A DNA stretch of 64,000 nucleotides from Agarivorans sp050870875 (GCF_050870875.2 NZ_CP194041.2:1984001-2048000); one strand, 5' to 3'; shown: positions 35,559-44,647, counted from the stretch's first letter. The notes: generated from the sequence alone by a model not told the origin. Made by a program: numbers and translations.

Positions 35559-36722
35559 ATGATTAAAATTGGTTTGTTGATTAATCCGGTGGCTGGCATC
35601 GGTGGTAGTGTTGCTTTGAAGGGATCCGACGAAGTGGTTGAGCGCGCTTTAGCGATGGGAGCAGAAAAGAAAGCGATGCAGCGTGCGGTTCAGGCTTTGC
35701 AATGTTTAGTACCTTTGGCGGAGCGTTTTTGTGTCTTGACCGCATCGGGTGAAATGGGCGAACAAGTATGTCAGCAATTGGATTTTAATCATCGCGTACT
35801 CTATCAAGCCCATTCGCCAAGCAGCGCTGTGGATACCAAGGAGGCTGCTGCCCTGCTCAGCGAACAACGACTGGATCTACTGGTTTTTGTTGGTGGAGAT
35901 GGCACCGCCCGCGATGTGCTTAGTGTTGTTGGATCGCAACAAAACTGTTTGGGTATTCCTGCCGGATGTAAGATCCACTCTGCCGTATATGGGGTCACGC
36001 CAAAGGCGACCGGGATGGTGATTGCAAAGTTGCTACGTGGTGAGATCTTGAGTTTGAAAGTTGCTGAGGTGATGGATATCGATGAACAGGCTTTTCGTCA
36101 GGGGCGGGTGCGAGCTAAGTGTTTTGGTGAAATGCGAGTGCCTGATGAGCTTCATTATGTACAAGCGACTAAACAGGGCGGCATGGAAGTCGAAGACCTT
36201 GTGTTACAAGATATTGCCGCAGAAGTTATCGAATTAATGGACGACCAGCAGTTTATTGCAGGATCGGGGTCGACTGTTGCCGCAATAATGCAGGAGTTAT
36301 CACTAGCTAATACGCTTCTGGGAGTAGATTTGGTTAAAGATCGTCAAATCCTTCAACAGGATTTGACCGAAGCGGAGTTGATAAATAGAATAGCCTCCGT
36401 AAAAACGCAGTTATTACTAACAATTATTGGTGGCCAAGGTCATTTGTTTGGTCGAGGCAATCAGCAACTCAGCCCTCGGGTGTTGCGATTGATTGGCCGA
36501 GAAAATATTGTTGTGGTAGCGACTAAAACTAAACTTAAATCTTTGCATGGACGCCCGTTGATAGTTGATACTGGCGATACAGAACTAGATAAATATTTAT
36601 CTGGAAGCATCAAGGTAATTACTGGTTACCGCGATTATATTATGTATCGAGTATCGAACCCTGAAAATGAGGTTACCGATGCTCAAAAATTATGTCTCCC
36701 TACTTCAGTTGTTCCTGAATAG
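35559..36722 (+). CDS. ATP-NAD kinase family protein
   Basis: A 387-residue protein of the COG3199 group, distant from the usual NAD kinase NadK. It has an N-terminal LLINPVAGIGGSVALKGSD, the nucleotide-kinase motif VFVGGDGTARDVL (GGDGT) and a matching later glycine-rich segment IIGGQGHLFGRGNQQLSP. A role in phosphorylating NAD or another small nucleotide is likely, but the true substrate of this subgroup is uncertain. It follows epmC by 13 bases, and its 3' end overlaps yfcL by 44 bases, so the three genes form an operon. Confidence 0.85.
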   Translation: MIKIGLLINPVAGIGGSVALKGSDEVVERALAMGAEKKAMQRAVQALQCLVPLAERFCVLTASGEMGEQVCQQLDFNHRVLYQAHSPSSAVDTKEAAALLSEQRLDLLVFVGGDGTARDVLSVVGSQQNCLGIPAGCKIHSAVYGVTPKATGMVIAKLLRGEILSLKVAEVMDIDEQAFRQGRVRAKCFGEMRVPDELHYVQATKQGGMEVEDLVLQDIAAEVIELMDDQQFIAGSGSTVAAIMQELSLANTLLGVDLVKDRQILQQDLTEAELINRIASVKTQLLLTIIGGQGHLFGRGNQQLSPRVLRLIGRENIVVVATKTKLKSLHGRPLIVDTGDTELDKYLSGSIKVITGYRDYIMYRVSNPENEVTDAQKLCLPTSVVPE

Positions 36723-36981
36723 TTACGAAAATAATCTTAATGCGCCGCCAAAAAATGTGGTGCAGTATTTGAACGATCACTTGGGAGTCGCTGTGACTCA
36801 AACAGAGTTAAGTCGCTGTCCGATGATCCATAGTTTAAAGTCTCACATGCATATGGCCTTACTTGATGCTTACTTTAATGGTGAGACTGATGAGACCATG
36901 CAGCTGCAAGCAGAAGCATTGTGGCGTGATATGATTCAATTTGCCGACAAACAACAGCAAGACATTACTGCGGTTGCTTAA
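36679..36981 (+). CDS. yfcL: YfcL family protein
   Basis: A 100-residue protein placed in the YfcL family by its context (aroC-epmC-yfcL) and by the C-terminal helical pattern LQAEALWRDMIQFADKQQQD. Function is unknown. The ATG at 36679 is preceded by GAGGTT; a longer in-frame start at 36667 is possible. It overlaps the end of the ATP-NAD kinase gene by 44 bases in a different frame, an unusually long overlap, which suggests coupled translation. Confidence 0.72.
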   Translation: MLKNYVSLLQLFLNSYENNLNAPPKNVVQYLNDHLGVAVTQTELSRCPMIHSLKSHMHMALLDAYFNGETDETMQLQAEALWRDMIQFADKQQQDITAVA

Positions 36982-37110
36982 AAATGGATTCAAGTCGATT
37001 TTAGTGTCTGGGTAGGATTATCGTTATACTAAACTCATTACTGATTGATTTTGCTTGCTCAGGTCCACTATGACTAGGTTTAAGTCGATAATTTAATGAG
37101 TCGAATGGCT

Positions 37111-37140
37111 AAAAAAGCAAAGCCTTGGCTTTGCTTTTTT
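37111..37140. terminator. Bidirectional terminator between yfcL and the GGDEF gene
   Basis: A perfect 14-pair palindrome (AAAAAAGCAAAGCC, loop TT, complement) with A and T tracts lies between the convergent genes and ends transcripts from both sides. Confidence 0.92.
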
Positions 37141-37148
37141 TATTTGTT

Positions 37149-38120
37149 TTACTCTGGTTGATGGACGCTGGTTTGATTACGGCCTTGATCTTTACTTCGG
37201 TACAAGGCTTGGTCGGTATTGCTTAGCCATTCTTTCTCACTCGCTGTCTGTTTGTCTAGTTGGGCGATGCCTAAACTAATCGTAAAGGGGACTTCTACAC
37301 CTTTAACTAACGGGTTCATCTGAGCTACTTCCAGACGTAACCGTTCAGCAAAAACTAAAGCATGTTTGGCGTCAGTATTGGTGAGGATGATTGCAAACTC
37401 TTCTCCGCCATAACGCCCCGCAATATCGGTTTTACGCATAATGTTGCGTAATGTCTCTCCAAGTAAGCTGAGGATTTTGTCTCCCGTGGGGTGGCCATAG
37501 TTATCGTTGATATGTTTAAAATGGTCAATATCAAACATCAGCAGCGATGTTGGTTGAGCCGTTCTGACATAGCGCTCATATTCTTGTTCCAAGCGATCTT
37601 GCCAGTAGCCACGATTGTAAAGTTGAGTGAGCTTGTCGGTACGACTGAGCACCTTAAGTTTTTCGTTTACTTTTATGGTTTCGAGTCTGTTGACTGCGCT
37701 ATCGGTAACATCATAAATAATTAAACTAATATGAGTTACCACGCCGGTTAGAGAGGTGAGCGGGATAATGGTGATATTTTGATACATAAAATCTACCGTA
37801 CCAGTGATTGGCCGATAGTTTTTAAATGGAAATACATGAGGACGTTGCTCCCAGGTTGTGAAAGCGCGGTTTTTTAAAAAAAATACCGAATCGATCTTAT
37901 GTTTTAACCAGTCTTCGGGAAGCTCTGGAAATAAGCTAAATATGCTTTGGCGCTGGGCTTGGTCGGCGCGAAGACCACTATGCGCCTCCATAAAATTGTT
38001 CCAAATTTGAACATTATAGTCTTTGTCTAGTACGACCAAACCGACATCGATGGTTTGTATCATGTCTAGCATCCAGTGGAACTCGTTCATTTCATTTTGA
38101 TGTTGGTTCATGATGATCAA
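37149..38120 (-). CDS. PAS-GGDEF diguanylate cyclase
   Basis: A 323-residue soluble protein. Residues about 15-145 form a PAS-type sensor domain (MIQTIDVGLVVLDKDYNVQI; FMYQNITIIPLTSLTG), and residues about 155-320 a GGDEF domain with the active-site loop GGEEF at 238-242. The RxxD inhibitory site (RKTD, 229-232) lies five residues before it, so the enzyme should make cyclic di-GMP and be inhibited by product. There is no EAL domain or membrane helix. The N-terminus overlaps the REC-CheC gene by 29 bases; an ATG at 38111 is an alternative start. The pair probably forms one signalling unit. Confidence 0.93.
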   Translation of the reverse strand: MIIMNQHQNEMNEFHWMLDMIQTIDVGLVVLDKDYNVQIWNNFMEAHSGLRADQAQRQSIFSLFPELPEDWLKHKIDSVFFLKNRAFTTWEQRPHVFPFKNYRPITGTVDFMYQNITIIPLTSLTGVVTHISLIIYDVTDSAVNRLETIKVNEKLKVLSRTDKLTQLYNRGYWQDRLEQEYERYVRTAQPTSLLMFDIDHFKHINDNYGHPTGDKILSLLGETLRNIMRKTDIAGRYGGEEFAIILTNTDAKHALVFAERLRLEVAQMNPLVKGVEVPFTISLGIAQLDKQTASEKEWLSNTDQALYRSKDQGRNQTSVHQPE

Positions 38121-39153
38121 ATAAGTAAGAGATTTTATTGTTAAGTGTTGGCAAGGAATCTTCGGTAATCAACAGTAACAAGTCACATTGAATATTGTGC
38201 TTTTCAATGGTGTAGTTGATCTCAATAGCTAAAGTTTTTTGCCAGCGATGGGTATTGTTTGCGATTAGTTCACTAAGATTACAATGTTGACCTAATACAA
38301 CGGGGTGTCCTTGTGAAAAGCCAAGGTCGAGTTGATCAGAGACGCCTTGTAAACATGCCCCAATCAGAATATTGGCGATGTCCATCAGCACTTCCAGTTG
38401 ACCGTTATCGTCAAGTTGTCCTTTATATTTCATTAACTTAGACATATCGGTGAAGCTTGAATCATGAAATAGCAGTAACGCCTCTCCGGCAATACCTGCA
38501 CCAATGAAACCTTGGCATACTGCTGACATTTGTTCATTTTCTTCAACCGAGCTCAGTGCCATATGTAGTTCACTGGTTTCCAAAATGTTGACATTGGGGA
38601 TGGGTAATACAATAAATGTATCGAGCAAACGCGCGAGTAAATCAGCGGCTCTACCCATGGCAACGTTGGCTATTTCCTGATAATGGTCTCGATAATCAAC
38701 GATTTTGGGTGACAAAGTGTCTTTTGCAGGCGCGGGCATTTGGTCTAAAGCCGCTAAATCGCTCTCTAACTCGAGTAATTGCTGGGACTCAACGATGCCA
38801 TAAGCCAATAGTATTTCGTCAATTTTGGCTTTGTTTGTCGGTTTTTTTATAAAATCTAAGGCGCCGAGTTGTTTTACGCGAGAGTAGGCTTCTGGCTGAA
38901 TATCTCCAGAGACTACAATGATCAGTGCTGGTAAATCATTGCTTTGAACTTGCTGTAGTACTTCGTAGCCATCCATGATTGGCATGTTTAGGTCGAGAAA
39001 CACCACATCGCCTTTTCCTTGGCGAATTAAGTCTAAGCCTTCTTGTCCATTTGTGGCAAAGCTGATCTCGACATCCCAGCCTGGCGGTAGACTACGTGCC
39101 ATTTGTTTTCTAGCGAGATTGGAATCATCGCAGATTAAAATAGGTAACGACAT
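38092..39153 (-). CDS. Response regulator with CheC-like phosphatase domain
   Basis: A 353-residue protein. Residues 1-120 are a receiver domain with acid pocket CDD (9-10), phosphorylated Asp54 (VVFLDLNMP) and Lys in IKKP. Residues about 150-345 resemble the CheC/CheX chemotaxis phosphatase fold: two helices with the (D/E)IAN pattern, YQEIANVAMGRAADLL and LMDIANILIGACLQGVSD. CheC dephosphorylates CheY-P, so this protein could remove phosphate from itself or from another CheY-like regulator. No cognate kinase is adjacent. It is the first gene of a two-gene operon with the GGDEF cyclase. Confidence 0.88.
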   Translation of the reverse strand: MSLPILICDDSNLARKQMARSLPPGWDVEISFATNGQEGLDLIRQGKGDVVFLDLNMPIMDGYEVLQQVQSNDLPALIIVVSGDIQPEAYSRVKQLGALDFIKKPTNKAKIDEILLAYGIVESQQLLELESDLAALDQMPAPAKDTLSPKIVDYRDHYQEIANVAMGRAADLLARLLDTFIVLPIPNVNILETSELHMALSSVEENEQMSAVCQGFIGAGIAGEALLLFHDSSFTDMSKLMKYKGQLDDNGQLEVLMDIANILIGACLQGVSDQLDLGFSQGHPVVLGQHCNLSELIANNTHRWQKTLAIEINYTIEKHNIQCDLLLLITEDSLPTLNNKISYLFDHHEPTSK

Positions 39154-39187
39154 AATATATTATCAACTCTCCTTGTCTTTTTACAGT

Positions 39188-39343
39188 ATGAGACGAAATG
39201 CCTTGTTTGCTAAGGCGGAAGCGGTAAAAGTTTACATTGAGGGGCTGCGCTTTGACGTTCTTCACAAAAACAGCCTTGGTTTTATATCTAAAGATAAGTT
39301 TAGTCGAGAAGTATTTGATTATTCGTTAAAGTTTTATGCTTAA
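39188..39343 (+). CDS. Possible small ORF, 51 residues
   Basis: An ATG at 39188 opens a 51-residue frame (MRRNALFAKAEAVKVYIEGL...) ending DYSLKFYA. The product is basic and soluble and matches no family I know. It lies in the gap between the divergent REC-CheC and DUF922 genes, with codon use similar to its neighbours, but has no convincing ribosome site. It could be chance. Confidence 0.35.
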   Translation: MRRNALFAKAEAVKVYIEGLRFDVLHKNSLGFISKDKFSREVFDYSLKFYA

Positions 39344-39440
39344 CTAAAACAGCTGATATGCTGAAAGCTCAAGTATTTAATATGTCCAATGACTTAAATC
39401 TCGATTTCGTGCCGATAATCGATTATCTAGAGGACCAAAT

Positions 39441-40013
39441 GTGAGACGAGCGAAATGGAATGGTAGAGTTATCCTATTGGTTTTTATATTATTTTCTCCA
39501 GTAGTCCATGCTGCGTCGGTACAAAGCGAGATCGAATATTATGATGTTAATGCGGGGGATTTAAAGCAACTTCGCGCTCAACTCATGTCTGAAGGCCCGC
39601 TGAAAAGAGGGCATCATTATAGTATTTCTGGACAATATTTGTTTAATTGGACTCCGAAAGTTGCGCGTAGAAACGCGCGTTGTGAGTCTTTAAGTCCCGA
39701 ACTATTGTTACGCGCCGAGTTAATTATGCCGCGCTGGATAAGCCAAAGTAAAGCTGACTTTGCGACTCAACAATCATGGATAAGCTATATTGCTGCGGCC
39801 CAGCAATATCATCAAAAAATTGCTTGGCTCATTGAACAAAGTGCAGAACGTTTTGTTCAACAAACCAAAGGCTTGTCGGCTGCTGGTTGCCAACAACTAG
39901 AAGCGCTTATCAATGCTAAAGGGCGAGCTGCTTTAGCGAATGCGCGGCAAAAAATCCGAACCTACCAACGTCAAACTGCCTATGGTGAATCATTAGGTTT
40001 AACGATACCTTAA
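39441..40013 (+). CDS. DUF922 secreted protein with altered protease motif
   Basis: A 190-residue protein with a signal peptide (residues 1-25, VILLVFILFSPVVHAAS) and a DUF922 domain: YYDVNAGDLKQLRAQL, GHHYSISGQYLFNWTP and a helix YIAAAQQYHQKIAWLIEQ. DUF922 is described as a predicted secreted zinc protease with an HExxH helix; here that position reads AQQYH, so the first His and the Glu appear lost and catalysis is doubtful. The GTG start has GAGGACC ahead of it. The 3' end overlaps the convergent mnmC by 15 bases. Confidence 0.8.
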   Translation: MRRAKWNGRVILLVFILFSPVVHAASVQSEIEYYDVNAGDLKQLRAQLMSEGPLKRGHHYSISGQYLFNWTPKVARRNARCESLSPELLLRAELIMPRWISQSKADFATQQSWISYIAAAQQYHQKIAWLIEQSAERFVQQTKGLSAAGCQQLEALINAKGRAALANARQKIRTYQRQTAYGESLGLTIP

Positions 40014-42026
40014 TTCTAAGGGGCGATTTTTAAGTAGGCGTCGATTCCAAAATCGGTGTGGATGCAGATTATTTAAGGTGGATAGCTTCACAGGGATCGG
40101 TTCTTCACAAAGCTGAGCAGCTAACAATTCACCAGCAAAAGGCGCACTACAAATACCACGTGAACCAAAGCCTGTGGCAACAAAACAGCGAGGATAGGCG
40201 GGAGGACTTTGCTTCTGCCAGTTCAGTAAATAGTCGGGGTGATAGATCCGTTCTAGATCTGGTAATTGTCCTAATAGCGGGAAGTGGTCTCGCACTACAC
40301 AGCGTATCGCGGCTCGGCCTTTTAGGTCCGCAAATTCAAGTTGTGTATTCCAACTTTGGGCTTGGCAATCGCGCAACGACTGTAAGTTCTCTTGGCCTTC
40401 TTGCTCATTGAGCTGGGTCTCTAAGTTGTTTCTTTTATAGCTCGCGCCAATGCAGTGTTGTTGATGATTGGCTGGCGTGAGGTAACCCTCATAACATAAG
40501 ATTTTCTTTAGTTTAGAAAGCTGCGGGCTGCTCTGAATATGGCTCACTTGGCCACGCACTGGAGTGAGTGGTAATTGACGGCCTTGCTCTAACGCTAACA
40601 ATTGGTGCGCATTGCAAAAAACTAGATTGTCATGCTCAATAGTGGCGTTTTCGAAGTGCAGTTGAACGCCTTGCTCTGCAATATCGAATTTTTTAAGCTG
40701 ATGCTGATATTGAATATTTAGTAGACCGCTATTTTGTGCCGCAATTAATAGCGCCTCAACACATTGCTTGGCATTGATCCAGCCAGCTTTAGGATAATAT
40801 AAGGCTTCACTGGATAATTTTAAGCCAGCTAATTCACTCGCTAGTTCGGCAGAAACTATATCGACCAGCTCCTTAGGATAACCTGCTTGCACAATATTTT
40901 GATTTTTTTTGGCTGATTTACTATCGTGGCTTAATTGCAGTAGCCCACAATACTGATGTTCGATACTCAAGTTCTGTTGTGTTAACTGGGCAATGATTTG
41001 CCGTTGGTAGTTGAAGGCGTGTTGAAAAAAGTCACTCACATGTGGCTGATTAGGACTGAGCAGGGGGTAAACCGCACCTTGTCGATTCCCCGACGCTTCG
41101 GCTGCAGCTTGTGTCGCTTGTTCGTAAATGGTGACTTTGATGCCCCGCTTAACTAGCGCATAGGCGAGGCTGGCACCTGCAATGCCAGCTCCGATAATCG
41201 CAACATCGTCCTTTGCCTGGATGCCTTTACGATGATATAAACCTTGCGCTAGGCTAGGCAGCTCTTGAGCTGCCTGATATTGGCCGATTAGCATTTCTCG
41301 TTTTCGACCATAGCCTTTGGTTTTTCTTGCCTCAAAGCCTGCACTGATTAAGCCTCGTCTGACAAAACCTGCGGCGGTGAAGGTGGCGAAGTTAGCTTCA
41401 GGAACGGACAATTTTGCCATACCATTAAATAAATCCTGCGACCACATGTCGGGATTTTTACTGGGAGCGAAGCCGTCGAGAAACCAGCTATGAACTAAAC
41501 CTTCGTCGGGGCACGGTATTTCGGGAAGGTGCTGATGCACATCGCCGACCCAAATATCTAAGGTGATCGCAACCGGGTGGCTAAAATTTATGCGATGACA
41601 TCCTGGTGTCATAATCTCTGGATAATATTTCACTAGCTGGCTGGCAAATTCATTTAATTCGGGCCACTGAGCTAAGGCTTGGCTTAGATCTTTTACTGCT
41701 AAAGGATGTTTTTCAAAGCTAATAAAATGCAGTCGTTTGACAGCCGTTGATGGCTGCTGAACTAAAAATTGTTGGTAGTGTTGCCAGGTGGCTAGAAAAT
41801 TAAGGCCAGTTCCAAACCCGGTCTCGGCAATGACATAGCTGGTTTTATTGTGGTTAAGCCAACGTTCAGTAAGTTGATTTTGTTCAATAAATACATAACG
41901 ACTTTCGGCTAATCCATTATCGATAGAGAAATAGACATCGTCGTAGTCGGTCGCCACTGGTGTGCCTTCGGGACTCCAATGGATGGTTGCAATGGTGCTG
42001 TTGTTCTCATTATTTGTCGAAGACAA
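39999..42026 (-). CDS. mnmC: tRNA 5-methylaminomethyl-2-thiouridine synthesis bifunctional protein MnmC
   Basis: MnmC finishes the wobble modification mnm5s2U34: its FAD domain removes the carboxymethyl group and its methyltransferase domain adds a methyl from S-adenosylmethionine. The 675-residue protein has the N-terminal MnmD domain (residues about 1-240, with ETGFGTGLNFLATW as the SAM loop and SWFLDGFAPSKNPDMW) and a C-terminal FAD oxidoreductase domain starting at VAIIGAGIAGASLAYAL. The mnmC/fabB divergence matches E. coli. The 3' end overlaps the DUF922 gene. Confidence 0.96.
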   Translation of the reverse strand: MSSTNNENNSTIATIHWSPEGTPVATDYDDVYFSIDNGLAESRYVFIEQNQLTERWLNHNKTSYVIAETGFGTGLNFLATWQHYQQFLVQQPSTAVKRLHFISFEKHPLAVKDLSQALAQWPELNEFASQLVKYYPEIMTPGCHRINFSHPVAITLDIWVGDVHQHLPEIPCPDEGLVHSWFLDGFAPSKNPDMWSQDLFNGMAKLSVPEANFATFTAAGFVRRGLISAGFEARKTKGYGRKREMLIGQYQAAQELPSLAQGLYHRKGIQAKDDVAIIGAGIAGASLAYALVKRGIKVTIYEQATQAAAEASGNRQGAVYPLLSPNQPHVSDFFQHAFNYQRQIIAQLTQQNLSIEHQYCGLLQLSHDSKSAKKNQNIVQAGYPKELVDIVSAELASELAGLKLSSEALYYPKAGWINAKQCVEALLIAAQNSGLLNIQYQHQLKKFDIAEQGVQLHFENATIEHDNLVFCNAHQLLALEQGRQLPLTPVRGQVSHIQSSPQLSKLKKILCYEGYLTPANHQQHCIGASYKRNNLETQLNEQEGQENLQSLRDCQAQSWNTQLEFADLKGRAAIRCVVRDHFPLLGQLPDLERIYHPDYLLNWQKQSPPAYPRCFVATGFGSRGICSAPFAGELLAAQLCEEPIPVKLSTLNNLHPHRFWNRRLLKNRPLELRYR

Positions 42027-42057
42027 AATTTAACCTCGATTTTTACTAGAAAGTTTA

Positions 42058-42075
42058 AGCGTACACGTGTACTCT
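42058..42075. promoter_or_regulatory. FabR-type operator before fabB
   Basis: AGCGTACACGTGTACTCT is nearly the known FabR palindrome (AGCGTACAnnTGTTCGCT class) found before fabA and fabB. It lies about 70 bases ahead of the fabB start and would give repression according to the unsaturated/saturated acyl pool. A FabR gene is not in the window. Confidence 0.75.
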
Positions 42076-42090
42076 CATCCGACCAGATTA
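42074..42090. promoter_or_regulatory. FadR-type half operator before fabB
   Basis: CTCATCCGACCAGATTA contains the right half (TCCGACCAGA) of the FadR operator directly beside the FabR palindrome. In E. coli FadR activates fabB from such a site while FabR represses it. The left half is poorly conserved. Confidence 0.5.
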
Positions 42091-42140
42091 AGCTGCAAAA
42101 TGGGTAACATAGCAGCAAATACAATCCGTGAGACCATCTG

Positions 42141-43358
42141 ATGAAAAGAGCAGTTATCACCGGGCTAGGTATTATATCTAGTATCGGTAACAATAAAGAA
42201 GAAGTATTAGCATCATTGCAGGCTGGTAAGTCAGGCATTACTCATTCAGCTGAATTTGAAGAAATGAAGTTGCGTAGCCAAGTATGGGGTGATTTAAAAA
42301 TTAATCCTGCGGAGCATATTGATCGTAAGGTCATGCGTTTTATGGGCGATGCTGCTGCGTTTTCATATATGTCTATGGAGCAGGCGATAGCTGATGCGGG
42401 TTTAGGCGAAGCTCATGTATCTAACGAGCGCACCGGTTTAGTGGTGGGTTCCGGTGGTGCGTCTTCGAAAAACCAAACTGAAGCTGCCGATATCTTACGG
42501 ACTAAAGGTGTTCGTCGTATCGGCCCTTACATGGTGCCGAGAACGATGTCGAGCACCACCTCAGCCTGTTTAGCAACACCTTTTAAAATAAAAGGTGTGA
42601 ACTATTCAATTAGTAGTGCTTGTGCAACCAGTGCACACTGTATCGGTCATGCTCTTGAGTTAATTCAATTAGGTAAGCAAGACGTGGTATTTGCGGGCGG
42701 TGGGGAAGAGTTGCATTGGAGCCTGGCTATGGAATTTGACGCCATGGGCGCTTTATCAACCAAGTTTAATGAGACACCAGAACTTGCTTCTCGTACCTAT
42801 GATACAGACCGTGATGGTTTTGTAATTTCAGGTGGTGGCGGTATGGTGGTGGTTGAAGAGCTTGAACATGCACTGGCTCGGGGCGCTAAAATTTACGCTG
42901 AAATCGTCGGTTATGGCGCAACTTCTGATGGTTATGACATGGTTGCGCCTTCGGGCGAGGGCGCAGTACGCTGTATGCGTCAAGCCATGCAGAATCTGAC
43001 GGGTGATATTGATTATGTGAATACTCATGGTACCTCTACTCCTGTCGGTGATGTAAAAGAGTTAGGGGCGATTCAGGAAGTGTTTGCTGGTAATAGCCCT
43101 CTGATTAGTGCAACTAAAGCGATGACGGGTCATGCGCTAGGGGCCGCCGGTGTACATGAAGCAATATATTCTTTATTGATGATGGAAAATGACTTTGTTG
43201 CACCGAGCATCAACATCAATACCTTGGACGATCAAGCCGAAGGTCTGAATATTGTGGCCAATCAAGCTCAACCGGCCAAATTAAATCGTGTGATGTCGAA
43301 CAGTTTTGGTTTTGGTGGCACAAATGCCACTTTAGTGATGGAACGCTTTCAAGACTAA
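42141..43358 (+). CDS. fabB: 3-oxoacyl-ACP synthase I (FabB)
   Basis: FabB condenses malonyl-ACP with acyl-ACP and is required for unsaturated fatty acid elongation. The 405-residue protein has the nucleophile Cys161 (SSACATSAHCIGHALE), the two catalytic histidines in NTHGTSTPVGD and GHALGAAGVHEA, and the C-terminal SFGFGGTNATL. This pattern and length fit FabB and not FabF. FabR- and FadR-type sites precede it and a clean terminator follows. Confidence 0.96.
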   Translation: MKRAVITGLGIISSIGNNKEEVLASLQAGKSGITHSAEFEEMKLRSQVWGDLKINPAEHIDRKVMRFMGDAAAFSYMSMEQAIADAGLGEAHVSNERTGLVVGSGGASSKNQTEAADILRTKGVRRIGPYMVPRTMSSTTSACLATPFKIKGVNYSISSACATSAHCIGHALELIQLGKQDVVFAGGGEELHWSLAMEFDAMGALSTKFNETPELASRTYDTDRDGFVISGGGGMVVVEELEHALARGAKIYAEIVGYGATSDGYDMVAPSGEGAVRCMRQAMQNLTGDIDYVNTHGTSTPVGDVKELGAIQEVFAGNSPLISATKAMTGHALGAAGVHEAIYSLLMMENDFVAPSININTLDDQAEGLNIVANQAQPAKLNRVMSNSFGFGGTNATLVMERFQD

Positions 43359-43380
43359 AAACCTAGTGCTAGGTGAATGA

Positions 43381-43402
43381 GCCGCCAGCAGGCGGCTTTT
43401 TT
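43381..43402 (+). terminator. Terminator after fabB
   Basis: GCCGCC, loop AGCA, GGCGGC, then TTTTTTG: a compact GC-rich stem with a T tract 22 bases after the fabB stop. Confidence 0.9.
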
Positions 43403-43534
43403 GTTTTTTAGATCTCTGAACTGGTATTTTTCACTAAAAAATAACGCCGTGTATCTGCAAGCTTAAAGTTCACCGAACTCTCGCTTGTGTTATATTGCTG
43501 CTATTGAAAATCGTGGATTGCAGTTGAACGCGAA

Positions 43535-44647
43535 ATGAAAATAGTTGTAGATGAAAATATCCCCTTCGCCCAGCAAATATTAAGTCAACATGGCAAAGTT
43601 GTGCCAGTCGATGGACGGACGATACGGGCTGAGCAGTTGCTTGATGCGGATGCGCTGCTGGTGCGCTCGGTAACCCAAGTAAATCGAGCATTGCTTGCGC
43701 AGGCGCAACATCTGAAGTTTGTTGGCACCGCAACCATTGGTACCGAACATGTCGATCAATGCTATTTGGCGCAGCAAGGGATTGCCTTTGCTAGCGCGCC
43801 GGGCTGTAATGCCGTTGCGGTTGGTGAATATGTTATTACTGCTTTGCTGGCTGCGGCTGATTTTCGTCAGCAGCCTTTACAAGGTCAAACGATAGCGATT
43901 GTTGGCGCAGGTAATACCGGGAGCCAAGTCGCTAAATGTGCAGCTGCAGTTGGCATGCAAGTGTTGTTGTATGATCCACCTCTGGCCGACCTGGGACAGC
44001 TAAGTCACTCGGTAAGCTTTGAACAAGTGCTCGCTGCAGATATCATTAGCTTACACGTACCTTCGACTAAAACTGGCGAATATCCAAGCTACCATTTGTT
44101 TAATCAAACGGTGTTAAGTCAGCTGCAGCCTCGGCAAATTTTAGTCAATGCTTGTCGTGGAGAAGTCATCGATAACCAAGCGTTATTAGCTTTGGCCGAG
44201 CAGCAATTGGCACCATTACTTATTTTAGATGTTTGGGAAGGAGAACCAGCGGTGCTGACTCCTTTGGTTAAGCATGCATTTATCGCGACACCACATATTG
44301 CTGGCTATAGCCTTGAAGGAAAAATGCGTGGCACTAGTATGGTTTATCAGGCCATGTGTCAAGCTTTAGGCTTAAAGGTGAATGATATTAGTGACCAGCT
44401 ATTGCCGTTGGCCGAGTTTAATGAGATCCGTGTTGCGGCATTATCTGGTGAGGCACAACTGACCAAACTGAGTCAGTTGGTGTACGATATTTTTGCCGAC
44501 GATCGACGCTTTCGAAGCCATGGTTTAAGCCCAGAAGGCTTTGACCAATTAAGAAAACATTACCCGCAGCGCCGCGAATTTAGTGTATTGCGGGTGGTTA
44601 ATCAAGAGAAGCAAGCTGAGTTAGCTCAACTTGGTTTTAATCGTTAA
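43535..44647 (+). CDS. pdxB: Erythronate-4-phosphate dehydrogenase
   Basis: PdxB oxidises 4-phosphoerythronate in pyridoxal phosphate synthesis. The 370-residue protein belongs to the D-2-hydroxyacid dehydrogenases: MKIVVDENIPFAQQIL at the N-terminus, the NAD-binding GAGNTGSQVAK, the catalytic Arg in NACRGEVID, the Glu in WEGEP and His in TPHIAGYS. A C-terminal PdxB dimerisation domain follows (from about residue 290). It is followed by usg after 12 bases, as in E. coli. Confidence 0.95.
   Translation: MKIVVDENIPFAQQILSQHGKVVPVDGRTIRAEQLLDADALLVRSVTQVNRALLAQAQHLKFVGTATIGTEHVDQCYLAQQGIAFASAPGCNAVAVGEYVITALLAAADFRQQPLQGQTIAIVGAGNTGSQVAKCAAAVGMQVLLYDPPLADLGQLSHSVSFEQVLAADIISLHVPSTKTGEYPSYHLFNQTVLSQLQPRQILVNACRGEVIDNQALLALAEQQLAPLLILDVWEGEPAVLTPLVKHAFIATPHIAGYSLEGKMRGTSMVYQAMCQALGLKVNDISDQLLPLAEFNEIRVAALSGEAQLTKLSQLVYDIFADDRRFRSHGLSPEGFDQLRKHYPQRREFSVLRVVNQEKQAELAQLGFNR

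Noticed and set aside
38975..39343. 122-residue plus-strand frame overlapping the REC-CheC gene
   Set aside because: Its first part is the antisense of the receiver domain; only the last 51 codons from 39188 could be a separate small gene.
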